From assembly GCA_016784735.1 (NCBI GenBank), contig JADHUC010000090.1, positions 1 to 37,792 on the forward strand: 37,792 nt of DNA, given 5' to 3'. This stretch comes from Pirellulaceae bacterium. Its GTDB lineage: Bacteria; Planctomycetota; Planctomycetia; Pirellulales; Pirellulaceae. The translations under genes were made by a program, and so were the position numbers. Below are positions 16,820-24,760 of the stretch, one piece after another (the first letter of the stretch is position 1; each line of letters begins with the position of its first letter). Below the pieces are notes generated by a model, which saw only the letters and a program-made list of their open reading frames with translations, ran no database searches and was not told where the DNA came from.

Positions 16820-16871
16820 TGATCGCAGAACAAACTTATACGTTCTTCGGCGTAGTTCTTCCCATCGGCAC

Positions 16872-16940
16872 TCGTTTAACCGCAAGCCGGAGGCGTGCGC
16901 GCCTTTCTTGCGCGCACGCCTCCGGCTTGCGGTTAAACGA
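16872..16940. repeat. Palindromic cgtttaac element, copy B
   Basis: The same 30-nt arms as copy A occur at 16872-16901 and 16911-16940, with a shorter 9-nt loop. The copy lies about 50 nt upstream of the chosen glycosyltransferase start, in a frame that stays open through it. Confidence 0.9.
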
Positions 16941-17087
16941 TGTAGCCAAACAACATGACAATCTTCTGAAGACATACTCGCTGTTCGCTCGTCGCTTTTC
17001 AAGGCGTCGTCACGATCGCTTTACGTGTTCGTCAAGTGCGCCGAAAACAAAATCGAAGGAAATGCAAAAAAGTCGGTTGTTGGTTGC

Positions 17088-17115
17088 TTGACATTTCTCC
17101 GTAGCTCCGCACAAT
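17088..17115 (+). promoter_or_regulatory. Candidate sigma-70-type promoter upstream of folK
   Basis: A consensus TTGACA box at 17088-17093 is followed after 16 nt by CACAAT at 17110-17115, which matches four of six -10 positions. It is the only such pair noticed in the 17003-17476 gap. It would give folK a leader of about 350 nt. Confidence 0.35.
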
Positions 17116-17278
17116 GTGTCGTTAATCGAGCTTTATGGGACTTCGCAATTCCACTGGCCGGTTTGACCGGCGCTGAAATAAGTGAACCGTTCTGGTTCGC
17201 AGGTTGATGAATTGGTGCAATCATTGTGCGCTCTTCGATCGCGCGCGGTTGTGAAGTCTCCCGAGAAAGCTCAGTAGA

Positions 17279-17377
17279 CAAGGAGTGGGCTTCGAAGCTC
17301 CTTGGGGGGCGGCAACCGACGGACACCGACGTACCGGCGCTTGGTCGTGGCAAGAAGGTCCCCCCTAAGGTCTTTTG
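17279..17377 (+). promoter_or_regulatory. Possible attenuator-like leader structure of folK
   Basis: Two hairpins that cannot form together can be drawn. CAAGGAG (17279-17285) pairs with CTCCTTG (17298-17304). Alternatively CCTTGGGGGG (17300-17309) pairs with CCCCCCtAAGG (17360-17370), followed by TCTTTTG, which is terminator-like. No known riboswitch class was recognised. The pairing is seen by eye only, and the rest of the 474-nt gap shows nothing else. Confidence 0.3.
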
Positions 17378-17476
17378 ACTTGAGCGTTTAATTGCGGTAT
17401 CGTTACTACTGCGGCGGCGGAGTGAGTATTCTCGTTCTGTCGTCGTTTTTTTTGTGCGCCTTGCGGTGTTGGCAAC

Positions 17477-18514
17477 ATGGCCACGTGTCTGGTAGCTCTC
17501 GGTTCCAACGTGGGTGATCGTTTCGCGCAACTAGAACGCGCGATTCAGCGTTTGGACGATCATCCGTCGATAACCGTCGCGGAACGTAGTGCGTGGTTTC
17601 GCACCGTTCCGGTCGGCGGTCCGCCGGAGCAAGGAGAATTCGTCAACGCAGCTATTCGTGTACAAACGTCTCTGTCTCCAGAAGCGCTTTTCCTTGTTCT
17701 GCGAGAAGTCGAATCGGATTTGGGTAGACAGCGACGCAAACGGTGGGCAGCGCGAATGGTTGACTTGGACCTGCTGCTATTCGACGACCTAATCCAGAAA
17801 ACGCCACAATTGGAAATTCCACATCCCCGATTGGCGTTCCGCCGATTTGTTCTCGAGCCAGCGGCGGAAGTGGCCCGCGACATGCTTCATCCAGTCGTCG
17901 GCTGGACGATTGGACGGTTGCTCGACCATCTGAACCGCGCGGTCGACTACGTCGCCCTAACAGGATTGCCCGGCGTCGGAAAAACCGAACTGGCCCGCAA
18001 GGTCGCCGAGCGAGCCTCTGTTCGGTTGATCGAGGACGTAGCCGACGAGGTCTTGCCAGCCAGTACCCAAGAGGACGGTGCCTCGAATCCGGCTGCCGTC
18101 GAACTTGGGCTCCTCCAGCGGCGTGGGCAATTACTGGCGGCACAGGACTGGTCACAAGAACCATCTGCTGGAATCAGCGATTTCTGGATTGGCCAATCTC
18201 TCGCCTATGGTCGGCTTTTCTCGTCCCACGACGTTCAAACGGATGTCGAAGGCGCATGGCGTTCGCTTGAGGGTCAAATCGGCTCGCCAAAGCTGCTTGT
18301 TCTGCTCGACGCGCCGGCCAAATGGTTGATCGAGAGAGGCGCGACAAATCTCCCGCCGTCGCTAATGAACTCGGCCGATCAATTAGAACGTCTACGTTCC
18401 GAACTGACCGATGTCGCGTTTCATTCCCGGCACGGACCGGTTCTGCAATTGGACGCAACACAGCCGGAATGGGCTCTCACCGAACTGACCGCGGCCATCG
18501 AGGCAATGCGCTGA
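17477..18514 (+). CDS. folK: FolK fused to a deoxynucleoside-kinase-like domain
   Basis: Product of 345 residues. Residues 1-~155 are 2-amino-4-hydroxy-6-hydroxymethyldihydropteridine pyrophosphokinase, a folate-synthesis enzyme: LVALGSNVGDRFAQLERAI, the substrate loop FRTVPVGGPPEQGEFVNAA, and the signature RKRWAARMVDLDLLLF with its metal-binding DLD. Residues ~160-345 are a second P-loop enzyme of the deoxyadenosine/deoxyguanosine kinase type: Walker A GLPGVGKT at about 163-170, then ISDFWIGQSLAYGRLF and LVLLDAPAKWLIERG. The fusion joins pterin activation with nucleoside phosphorylation in one cytoplasmic chain. The start has no strong ribosome site. The last codons, EAMR and TGA, lie inside a 23-nt sequence that is repeated upstream of panC, so the gene's 3' end appears to be the target of an island insertion that left the protein intact. 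Confidence 0.88.
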   Translation: MATCLVALGSNVGDRFAQLERAIQRLDDHPSITVAERSAWFRTVPVGGPPEQGEFVNAAIRVQTSLSPEALFLVLREVESDLGRQRRKRWAARMVDLDLLLFDDLIQKTPQLEIPHPRLAFRRFVLEPAAEVARDMLHPVVGWTIGRLLDHLNRAVDYVALTGLPGVGKTELARKVAERASVRLIEDVADEVLPASTQEDGASNPAAVELGLLQRRGQLLAAQDWSQEPSAGISDFWIGQSLAYGRLFSSHDVQTDVEGAWRSLEGQIGSPKLLVLLDAPAKWLIERGATNLPPSLMNSADQLERLRSELTDVAFHSRHGPVLQLDATQPEWALTELTAAIEAMR

Positions 18515-18524
18515 CACCTTATCG
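18502..18524 (+). repeat. Direct repeat at the 3' end of folK (attL-like)
   Basis: The 19-nt core atgcgctgacaccttatcg (18506-18524) is identical to 30062-30080; over 23 nt, 22 match. It includes the last two codons and the stop of folK. Confidence 0.8.
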
Positions 18525-19172
18525 CTCGTTCTCGACTTTGCGCCCCTTCGGGCTCGCTGTCGCCATTTGTCGCCAACGCTCGCCGGTTGTCGCTTAACGT
18601 CACTGTCTGCAACGAGTTATCGCTGGCGTCGCTCTCTCTGGTCGCTTCCAAGATTCGCCAAGACTCGCCATTCTCGCGCAGATTCTCGCCGCTCGACTGG
18701 TGGCGATATGCTGGCAATCTGCTGGCAACGTGCCCTGTGCCACCCTTGCTTCCCGACCATTGGCTGGCGGCACATCCTGAGAGTCAGATTCAGACGCGTG
18801 TCACCGAGTCGAACGACAAGGCCGCTCGCAAGCGTGCCCATCGTACTCGCCGTCGCAAGGCCCTTGCACGCGCCAATCAAAAACGCGGCTGACCTATCAC
18901 ACCGTGCCCAATCATCACAAAACTGCAGGCACAGGCAGTACGCCGTGGATGCAACGCTCTCGTATACGGCGCACCATTTCGGTCGCCAACAACAACTGCT
19001 CGCGCGTGCGCGGGGGAGGTGGCTGAGTTCCGGGTTGCACGAGGCGGAAGAGGGACGGACATAGTCCCTGCCACACGAGAATGCAGATAAGCAGCTACTT
19101 CGGTGCTTTAGCTGTCCGCCCGATTAGCCGCCCTAGCGTCGCACATTGCGGCGGTCTAGAGAACCGTGTCCG
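18525..19172. other. Island left end, no supported gene; TCGC-rich segment
   Basis: From about 18550 to 18710 the word tcgc/tcgcc recurs roughly fifteen times with irregular spacing. A frame at 18587-18892 (101 codons) ends in an Arg/Lys-rich stretch but begins in this low-complexity DNA and has no clear ribosome site, so it is not called. From 18893 to 19172 nothing was recognised. Confidence 0.5.
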
Positions 19173-19379
19173 CTATTCCGTATGCTGAGTTTCCTGGTTC
19201 GTGTCCGCTACATGGCCTTGGTTCGCTTGCTCCTGCCCGGCGCCACAACCATTAAAGCCGCCCAGTATCGCTTGCTTCCATGCTGGCCATGTCCGTACTG
19301 TTGCACTTGCTTTTTCCAAGTGGCTCTCGAACCTCGCCTGGTCTTCGTTTGCCCCAGTATTATGTCCATTCGGCATCAT
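19173..19379 (-). CDS. Small protein of unknown function, coupled to the deaminase gene
   Basis: Product of 68 residues, unrecognised. Its ATG overlaps the stop of the deaminase gene (ATGA arrangement, 19376-19379), and AGGAG lies five bases upstream, so translation is probably coupled. The sequence is polar with a central aromatic segment, VRTWPAWKQAILGGF, and a Gln/Asn-rich tail; there is no signal peptide or membrane span. In this position it could be a partner, regulator or immunity protein of the deaminase; this is inference. It is the last gene of the deaminase transcript as read here. Confidence 0.6.
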   Translation of the reverse strand: MMPNGHNTGANEDQARFESHLEKASATVRTWPAWKQAILGGFNGCGAGQEQANQGHVADTNQETQHTE

Positions 19380-21220
19380 GCCTTCTCCTTTTGCTTGCGA
19401 AACTCGTTAAACATGGAGCTGGCGACCAATTCCAGCTCGATGTAGGAACAAGGGAGCATTTGAATCCGAAGTCTCGAATCTTCAGGCTTCCACTCAATCG
19501 TGTGACCTGTTTCGTCTTTCCGCTTGAGGGGATACCCAGAACCCAAACGCATTGAGAAGAGGTCAAAGAACCGCCTCGGTCCTACGCCCACAAACGGTTC
19601 AAAGTGTACCGTGTCTTCGCTGCCTGAAAAGCCAAGGCTGATTGAATCGCTGTGGAACTCCACGGCTTTACTCTTGGGATACGGCTCGATGTACACGACG
19701 CGTTTGATCCCAGCCGCGACAATATGCTTTGCGCAATTATGGCAGGGAAACGTCGTGCAGTACAGCGTTGCTCCGCGGGCGCTTATGTGATTTCTGGCAC
19801 ACGACATCAATGCCTCCATCTCCGCGTGGACCATACGCCCATACTCTGTAATGTCCATGATTCGACTGGCCATGAGCGCGTCACGCAGCCTGCCCGCGTC
19901 AACGAGGTCGTCATCAACTCGTCTCAGAATGTCGTCAATGATCTTCCGTTGCTCCGTTTCGTTGGCGTCCTCTTGACGCGTGTAGTCGCGACCGCCGTCT
20001 ATGTCCTTGATTTCATGTGTCTCCTTGTCATACACCGGCCAGTAGAGCCCGCCGCCGAACTGGGGGCAGTCATTGGCACCTGTGGAGACTATTTCCTTCT
20101 CTCGTGCTATTACTGCCCCTACCTGTCGTGACAAGTCACATGATCGTAAAGCGGTAGAAAACGCCATGAACATGGCGTACTCGTAAAACGTCGGTGTCAC
20201 ATAGGGCGAGCCATACAGGATGTCGAGGATTCGCCAAACGCAGTTCTTGAGTCTGTCCTGGTTTTCATCGATTCGCACAAAGAAATCCGACAAATGGAAC
20301 GTGTCAGTGGTTCGTTGCCCGTGAGGAATGTGCTCATCTTCATCTCGCTGCATCAACTGTTCAGCTTGGTCCGCTGATAGTCTCATATCCTCCACGAGGA
20401 AGTTGTGACGCCGTTTCTCGTCAGAGTGAACGCCGAGAAGGTAAAACCCCTCTGGATAGATCTGTCTGAGCCGTGTGACCTCATCTGGGTGCTTGAGCGA
20501 GTTGATGATGTACGCGTGCCGTGGTCGATGTTTAGCTTCGCCATCGGGGCGGTCGGACGCGATCTTCGCGGCGACACCCAAGGCTAGAACGGCATTGTCT
20601 TTGCTTTCCCGCCGGGCTTGGTTTCCGGCATCCATCAAGGCGCTGATTCGCTCGAATTCACTTCCAAAGTCCTGCGAACAATCTACCACTCGCGGAATTA
20701 TGTCCGTCGAGACACGTACTTCTTCTATCGTGTAACCAGATGCTCTGAGGCGATCCCGAAGAATGTCGGTGACTTTTTTCAATTCCGTGCCAGCCGCTCC
20801 AACCAAACCGATCACCAATTCGGATTCCGAGAACTCGTGGCCGAGAAAGTCGTTGTCCGGCTGAAGGTCCGTTTCTCGCCGTTCATCTTGTTCTTCCGTC
20901 TCTACTCGCGGCGTAGCACCTTTCTCAACGATAGTCGTCTCTGAATCGACAAATCTGCCGCTCTGCGAGTCGTCTTCGGTTGGTGGAGTTGTCGCCGTGA
21001 CGTTGAATGCGCCCGCGACAATCATCTCAAGTGCTGATCTTCCTTTGCCACGCCCCTGGAAATTGATCGTTCCGGTGGTAGGGAACCAGTTCAGAATGCC
21101 ACCACTTTGATGGCGGAACTGCTTCTGGTTCTCATTCAAATCTCGCCATTCACCTTGTCCTTCCAGGCAGGCAAGCTTCTCCTTGAGTTCTTCGAAAGAT
21201 CCGCCGAATCGCAAAACCAT
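19376..21220 (-). CDS. Anti-phage dCTP-deaminase-like protein (DcdV/AvcD type) with extra N-terminal domain
   Basis: Product of 614 residues. The ATG at 21220 follows GGAG by eight bases. Three parts are seen. Residues 1-~70 form a small domain (FGGSFEELKEKL ... GGILNWFPTTGTINFQG). Residues ~135-330 form a kinase-like P-loop domain with an unusual loop, GLVGAAGTELKK. Residues ~355-600 form a zinc-dependent deaminase domain with HAEMEAL (about residue 465) and TTFPCHNCAKH (about 490), which supply the zinc ligands and catalytic Glu. Characterised relatives deaminate dCTP/dCMP on phage infection and starve phage replication. The third domain at the N-terminus is not part of the minimal two-domain form; similar short domains occur with other predicted defence nucleotide-binding proteins as far as I recall. 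It lies downstream of the restriction operon, after a 220-nt gap, and is coupled to a 68-residue gene. Confidence 0.85.
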   Translation of the reverse strand: MVLRFGGSFEELKEKLACLEGQGEWRDLNENQKQFRHQSGGILNWFPTTGTINFQGRGKGRSALEMIVAGAFNVTATTPPTEDDSQSGRFVDSETTIVEKGATPRVETEEQDERRETDLQPDNDFLGHEFSESELVIGLVGAAGTELKKVTDILRDRLRASGYTIEEVRVSTDIIPRVVDCSQDFGSEFERISALMDAGNQARRESKDNAVLALGVAAKIASDRPDGEAKHRPRHAYIINSLKHPDEVTRLRQIYPEGFYLLGVHSDEKRRHNFLVEDMRLSADQAEQLMQRDEDEHIPHGQRTTDTFHLSDFFVRIDENQDRLKNCVWRILDILYGSPYVTPTFYEYAMFMAFSTALRSCDLSRQVGAVIAREKEIVSTGANDCPQFGGGLYWPVYDKETHEIKDIDGGRDYTRQEDANETEQRKIIDDILRRVDDDLVDAGRLRDALMASRIMDITEYGRMVHAEMEALMSCARNHISARGATLYCTTFPCHNCAKHIVAAGIKRVVYIEPYPKSKAVEFHSDSISLGFSGSEDTVHFEPFVGVGPRRFFDLFSMRLGSGYPLKRKDETGHTIEWKPEDSRLRIQMLPCSYIELELVASSMFNEFRKQKEKA

Positions 21221-21440
21221 GGTTCGATCTCCAGAATACTGAAGACGGCAGTTTATCCTCAATGCTCACGTGCGAAAACAGAGATTACTCATCCTGCATT
21301 CACCGCTATCAACTCGCTAAGTTCGAGGCAACTCATACTGATCAGGCTCCCATGACGTGTCCTCTCAGGCGATAACTGTCAGCTATGTCACGCTTTCGGC
21401 TATCTGGGCGACGATCAACGGCTTCATGGACGCTGCATAG
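21221..21440 (-). other. Gap upstream of the deaminase gene; candidate small-RNA locus
   Basis: This 220-nt gap between mod and the deaminase gene has no coding potential that convinces. In characterised DcdV/AvcD systems a small inhibitory RNA is made from just upstream of the deaminase gene. No promoter or terminator pair could be drawn confidently here, so the idea rests on position alone. Confidence 0.25.
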
Positions 21441-24302
21441 TCATGACTTCACGTCGTAAACCTTCAACACTTCGTCGCCGTAGTGGTTTATCACCTTCAC
21501 TGCGATCTTGCCGGTTTCGGGCGGAGGGAAGGGTTGGCTTTCGGTGGCGTAGAGGGCGGACCAGGCGGATTCGTCGATTTCGGCTCGGAGGGCTCGTTTC
21601 AGTTTGTCGTAGGGTTCGGCGGCGCCGGTGAAGTAGGCGTGGCGGACGAAGAAGCTCTCGCCGTCGTAGTTGGTGTCGATGAACCAGCAGGCGATGTCGT
21701 CGGTGCTGTCGCTGCGGATTTGTCCGGTGGTCGGGTCGTACACGTCGACGCCGTGGATTTCGACGACGATGTTGTCCGCCGTTTTTTCGTCCGCAGATTG
21801 CGCAGAGGCCCGCAGATTCTTCTTGCCCTTCTTCTTATCTGCGCCACCTGCGTCATCTGCGGACACCCTCTTTATCGAAATATCCGGCTCGCCGAAGATC
21901 ATGAACAGGTTGCCGGCTCCGGTCTTCTTCAGTAGCTGGTCGCCCATCGACAGGTCGGGATTCATGCGACAGGTCAGGACTTCCAAGTCGCCGTACCGCT
22001 TGGTCTCTTCGTCCACGTGTGGATCGAAGGCGAATCCGCAGACAACCAGCAACTCGAAGCCCACGCCTTTGACCGCTTCCTTGGCGGCTTCCCTGATCAG
22101 TTCCAGGCTCACCGTGCCGTGCTCCGGTCCGATCGTGAGAGCCACACAGTGCGACGCGTCGGATTTGTCCGTGTACTCGCCCGTGGCGTGAATCCACTCG
22201 CCGGCGAACGGTTCCAGTGTGTCGAACTTCAACCGCTCCTGCTTCACACGGTTTTGGATGCCGGCCTTCTTGAGATTGTCGATGATCATGTTGCCGAAAC
22301 GATCTGGGCCGACCTGCTTGATGCGCAGACCCTCGACCAGCCCGGTGCCTTCGCGTTTCTGCTCGACCGACATGCGGCGGTGCGGCGAGAGACTCTCGAC
22401 AGTGAACGGCCCGGTCACGCGCACGATGGAGCGATCTTCGTAGGGCTGGTCGTACAGCAACTCGTGCTCGGCACAGCGAGCGATGGACTGGTCGATTTCC
22501 TTCTGCCGCGCCCGGCGCATTTCCCACCACTCGGCGTGCAACTTCTTCGCATCCGCCGGCCATCCATCGTCCGCTTGGCGAGGAATCTCCCATTCTTCCC
22601 GCGATTGCTTGAGACACTTGTTGAACGCCTTGCGAACTGGCTCAAGCTTCTCCTGCCACTTTGCGTGAATCACGTCGATTTCTTCGTTGTTCGTGATGGT
22701 CTTTGGTGTGATGTGAGGAACACGTTTACTCACAAAACCTCTCTTGATGTCGCAAGCCGTCCCGTGTGGTGGAGGCAATTGCCCGGTGATTTCCGCTTCC
22801 TTTTGAACACCATCGGGAGAGTCCGCCAACAGATAGAACTGGAAACGATCCGCCATCAGCCGCGTACGCGCCAAAGCTATCGCCACACGGCTGGTATCAA
22901 TTGTGATCCATCGTCGCCCCCGTTGCTCAGCAACGTGCGCCGTGGTTCCGCTACCGCACGTGGGGTCAAGTACGAGGTCGCCCGGATCGGTTGTCATTAG
23001 CATACATCGGTCGATGAATTTCTCCGCCGTCTGTACAACATAGATCCGCGATTGAGCCGCTGGCTGGTCCGACCACGAGTTGTCGTACTTGACGACAGGG
23101 AAGTCCTCGAAGTATTGTCTCGCGTAAGGGTTCTTGCCAAGCAAAAACAACCTATCAGCGCGGATTAGACGCTCCATTCCCTGCCGTGTTGTCAGCCAAC
23201 TTTTTCCGCCAAACGGCTTACACATCACACCAAACAATGGAAACTCATAGATACAGGTCTTCGTGAAACCAGACGATGTCAACTTCGCGCGTCGGAACAC
23301 GCCAACATCATTTTGTCGGTGTGCAAGTTCGTCCACGGTTAGTTGCCGGAAACCAACCTGCGAATCAGAATCGTCCACGAATTTCCACTCGCGGTCGCCG
23401 GAAATATCGCGTTTCCGAAACAGTGGTCTGAATTTCATTACTTCAGCGCTCTTCGCGTACCAAACGATGTAGTCATATGCTTGCGCGAGCCCTTTTTGCC
23501 CAAGAGCGCTCGTGGATTTGAAATTGATCTGGGCGTGAAAGTTTTCGCTTCCAAACACTTCATCCATTAAGCAGCGGACCAGATGTACGTTTTCATCCCC
23601 GATCTGGACGAATACTGACCCTGTTTCTGTCAACAATTCACGAGCCGCAACCAAACGGTCTCGCAGGTACGCAAGGTACGAGTGAATCCCAAGCGTCCAA
23701 GTGTCGCGAAACGCTCGGACTTGTTCAGGCTATCGTGTCGCATGGGCCGCCTGTCCATCTTTCACGTCGCGGTTCTTTGTCGAAACCTGCCAATTCGAGC
23801 GAAAGTTGATCCCGTACGGCGGATCGATGTAGATCATCTGGACCTGGCCTTTGAGGCCCTCTTTTTCGGCGAGGCTTGTCATGACCAAGAGGCTGTCGCC
23901 CAGGATCATGCGGTTGGACCAGTTTTGGTCGTGGTGGTAGAAATCGATCTTCTGGGAAAAATCGTCCAGGCCGTTGAAATCGTCGAACAGATTCAGTTGC
24001 TGCTCGGCTGCTTTCCGCTCATGGCGGCGGCGCAAGTCGTCGATGATCGCTTGCGGGTGGATCTTTTCCTGGATGTAAATCGGAACCACGGGCACTTCGA
24101 GCGGCTCGCGGTCCTGCTCGTCCTTGCCCTGCCACACCAACTGCGGATCGAGCGACGTGTCGCGCGGGTACAGCATGGTCTCCGGGTTCTGCTCATCCTC
24201 GCGCACGAAATCCCGCAATTCCTCGGTCGGGATGTTCTTCCGCTTGTCCTGGTGACGGAGCGAGTCCACGGAAGTGGATTTCTTTTTCTTCTTCTTGGCC
24301 AT
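21441..24302 (-). pseudogene. Type III-like DNA methyltransferase (Mod), broken by an in-frame TAG
   Basis: The two reading frames 24302-23730 and 23729-21441 are in the same phase and together form a 953-codon gene with one internal stop. The first 190 codons carry the catalytic motif MIYIDPPYGINF (DPPY at 160-163). The stop is at codon 191 (cta on the plus strand, 23730-23732). The second part continues without loss: PEQVRAFRDTW, then FVQIGDENVHL, and the SAM-binding motif VLDPTCGSGTTAHVAE (Asp at about 446). DPPY before the FxGxG-type motif is the beta-class order of type III Mod subunits, which methylate adenine. A single base change to TAG explains the break. The only restart seen is a TTG at 23654, which would omit DPPY, so the methylase is probably inactive unless the stop is suppressed or is a sequence error. 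It starts 2 nt after the GxxExxY gene. Confidence 0.85.
21790..21864. repeat. CTGCG/CGCAGA repeat cluster inside mod
   Basis: Words such as ccgcagattgcgcaga and ctgcgtcatctgcgga repeat here. They are translated in the mod frame as a low-complexity insert (ADDAGGADKKKGKK to ASAQSADEKTAD). Related copies lie at both other gene junctions of the operon. Confidence 0.65.
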
Positions 24303-24304
24303 GG

Positions 24305-24733
24305 TTAGGTGTCCGCAGTTTGCGCAGATTGACGCAGATGTTCTTTGGTAAGGATCAGGCGTTTGTATTGGAGTCGGGGTGTGCCGAAATTGATCAAGAG
24401 ACCGCGTTCGATACCGGTGGCCTTCAGGTAGTTGATGACCTGCGCATCGTGAGCCGGGTCAAGGCCGGAAAGCGCTTTCAATTCGACGATGACTGATCCG
24501 AAACAAACAAAGTCGGCCTTGTAAGTCGATTTAAGCTGGATGCCGCGATATACGATCGTCAACGGTTTCTCTCGCTCGTGGGGAATCTCCCGGTGCTGCA
24601 ATTCGATTTCCAACGCCTCTTGATACACGGGCTCCAAAAATCCATGCCCCAACTCGCTATGCACCGCCATGCAAGCACCAATAATCGCATAGGTCTGAGG
24701 GTCCCGCTGCCCTCTTTCGCTCTTCTCTTCCAT
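24305..24733 (-). CDS. GxxExxY-family nuclease-like protein
   Basis: Product of 142 residues. The naming motif is GFLEPVY (in ELGHGFLEPVYQEAL), followed by a PD-(D/E)xK-like core, YKADFVCFGSVIVELKAL, with Asp and ExK in the expected spacing. The family is cytoplasmic, widespread next to mobile and restriction genes, and of unproven function; nucleic acid cleavage or binding is inferred from the fold. AGAGG seven bases before the ATG is a good ribosome site. The gene lies 15 nt after res and 2 nt before mod, so it is embedded in the restriction operon. Its C-terminus, QSAQTADT, is encoded by the same CGCAGA-type repeat that is found at the res end and within mod. Confidence 0.88.
   Translation of the reverse strand: MEEKSERGQRDPQTYAIIGACMAVHSELGHGFLEPVYQEALEIELQHREIPHEREKPLTIVYRGIQLKSTYKADFVCFGSVIVELKALSGLDPAHDAQVINYLKATGIERGLLINFGTPRLQYKRLILTKEHLRQSAQTADT
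24311..24340. repeat. CGCAGA-type repeat at the GxxExxY/mod junction
   Basis: gtccgcagtttgcgcagatt and gacgcagatg are tandem variants of one unit. They encode the last residues of the GxxExxY protein. Confidence 0.65.
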
Positions 24734-24741
24734 CTGTGCAC

Positions 24742-24760
24742 CTCTGCGTCATCTGCGGAC
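24742..24760. repeat. CGCAGA-type repeat at the res/GxxExxY junction
   Basis: ctctgcgtcatctgcggac on the plus strand. Read on the minus strand it encodes the last codons and the TGA stop of res and leads into the ribosome site of the next gene. Confidence 0.65.

Noticed and set aside
15832..16940. CRISPR array from the repeated cgtttaac arms
   Set aside because: There are only two copies 1 kb apart, each a self-complementary palindrome with a gene between; no spacers and no cas genes.
18587..18892. A 101-codon frame at the left end of the island
   Set aside because: It starts in low-complexity TCGC-rich DNA, has no clear ribosome site and matches no family I recognise.
23652..23732. Frameshift in mod
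   Set aside because: The two parts are in the same phase (start-to-start distance divisible by three); one stop codon explains the break.
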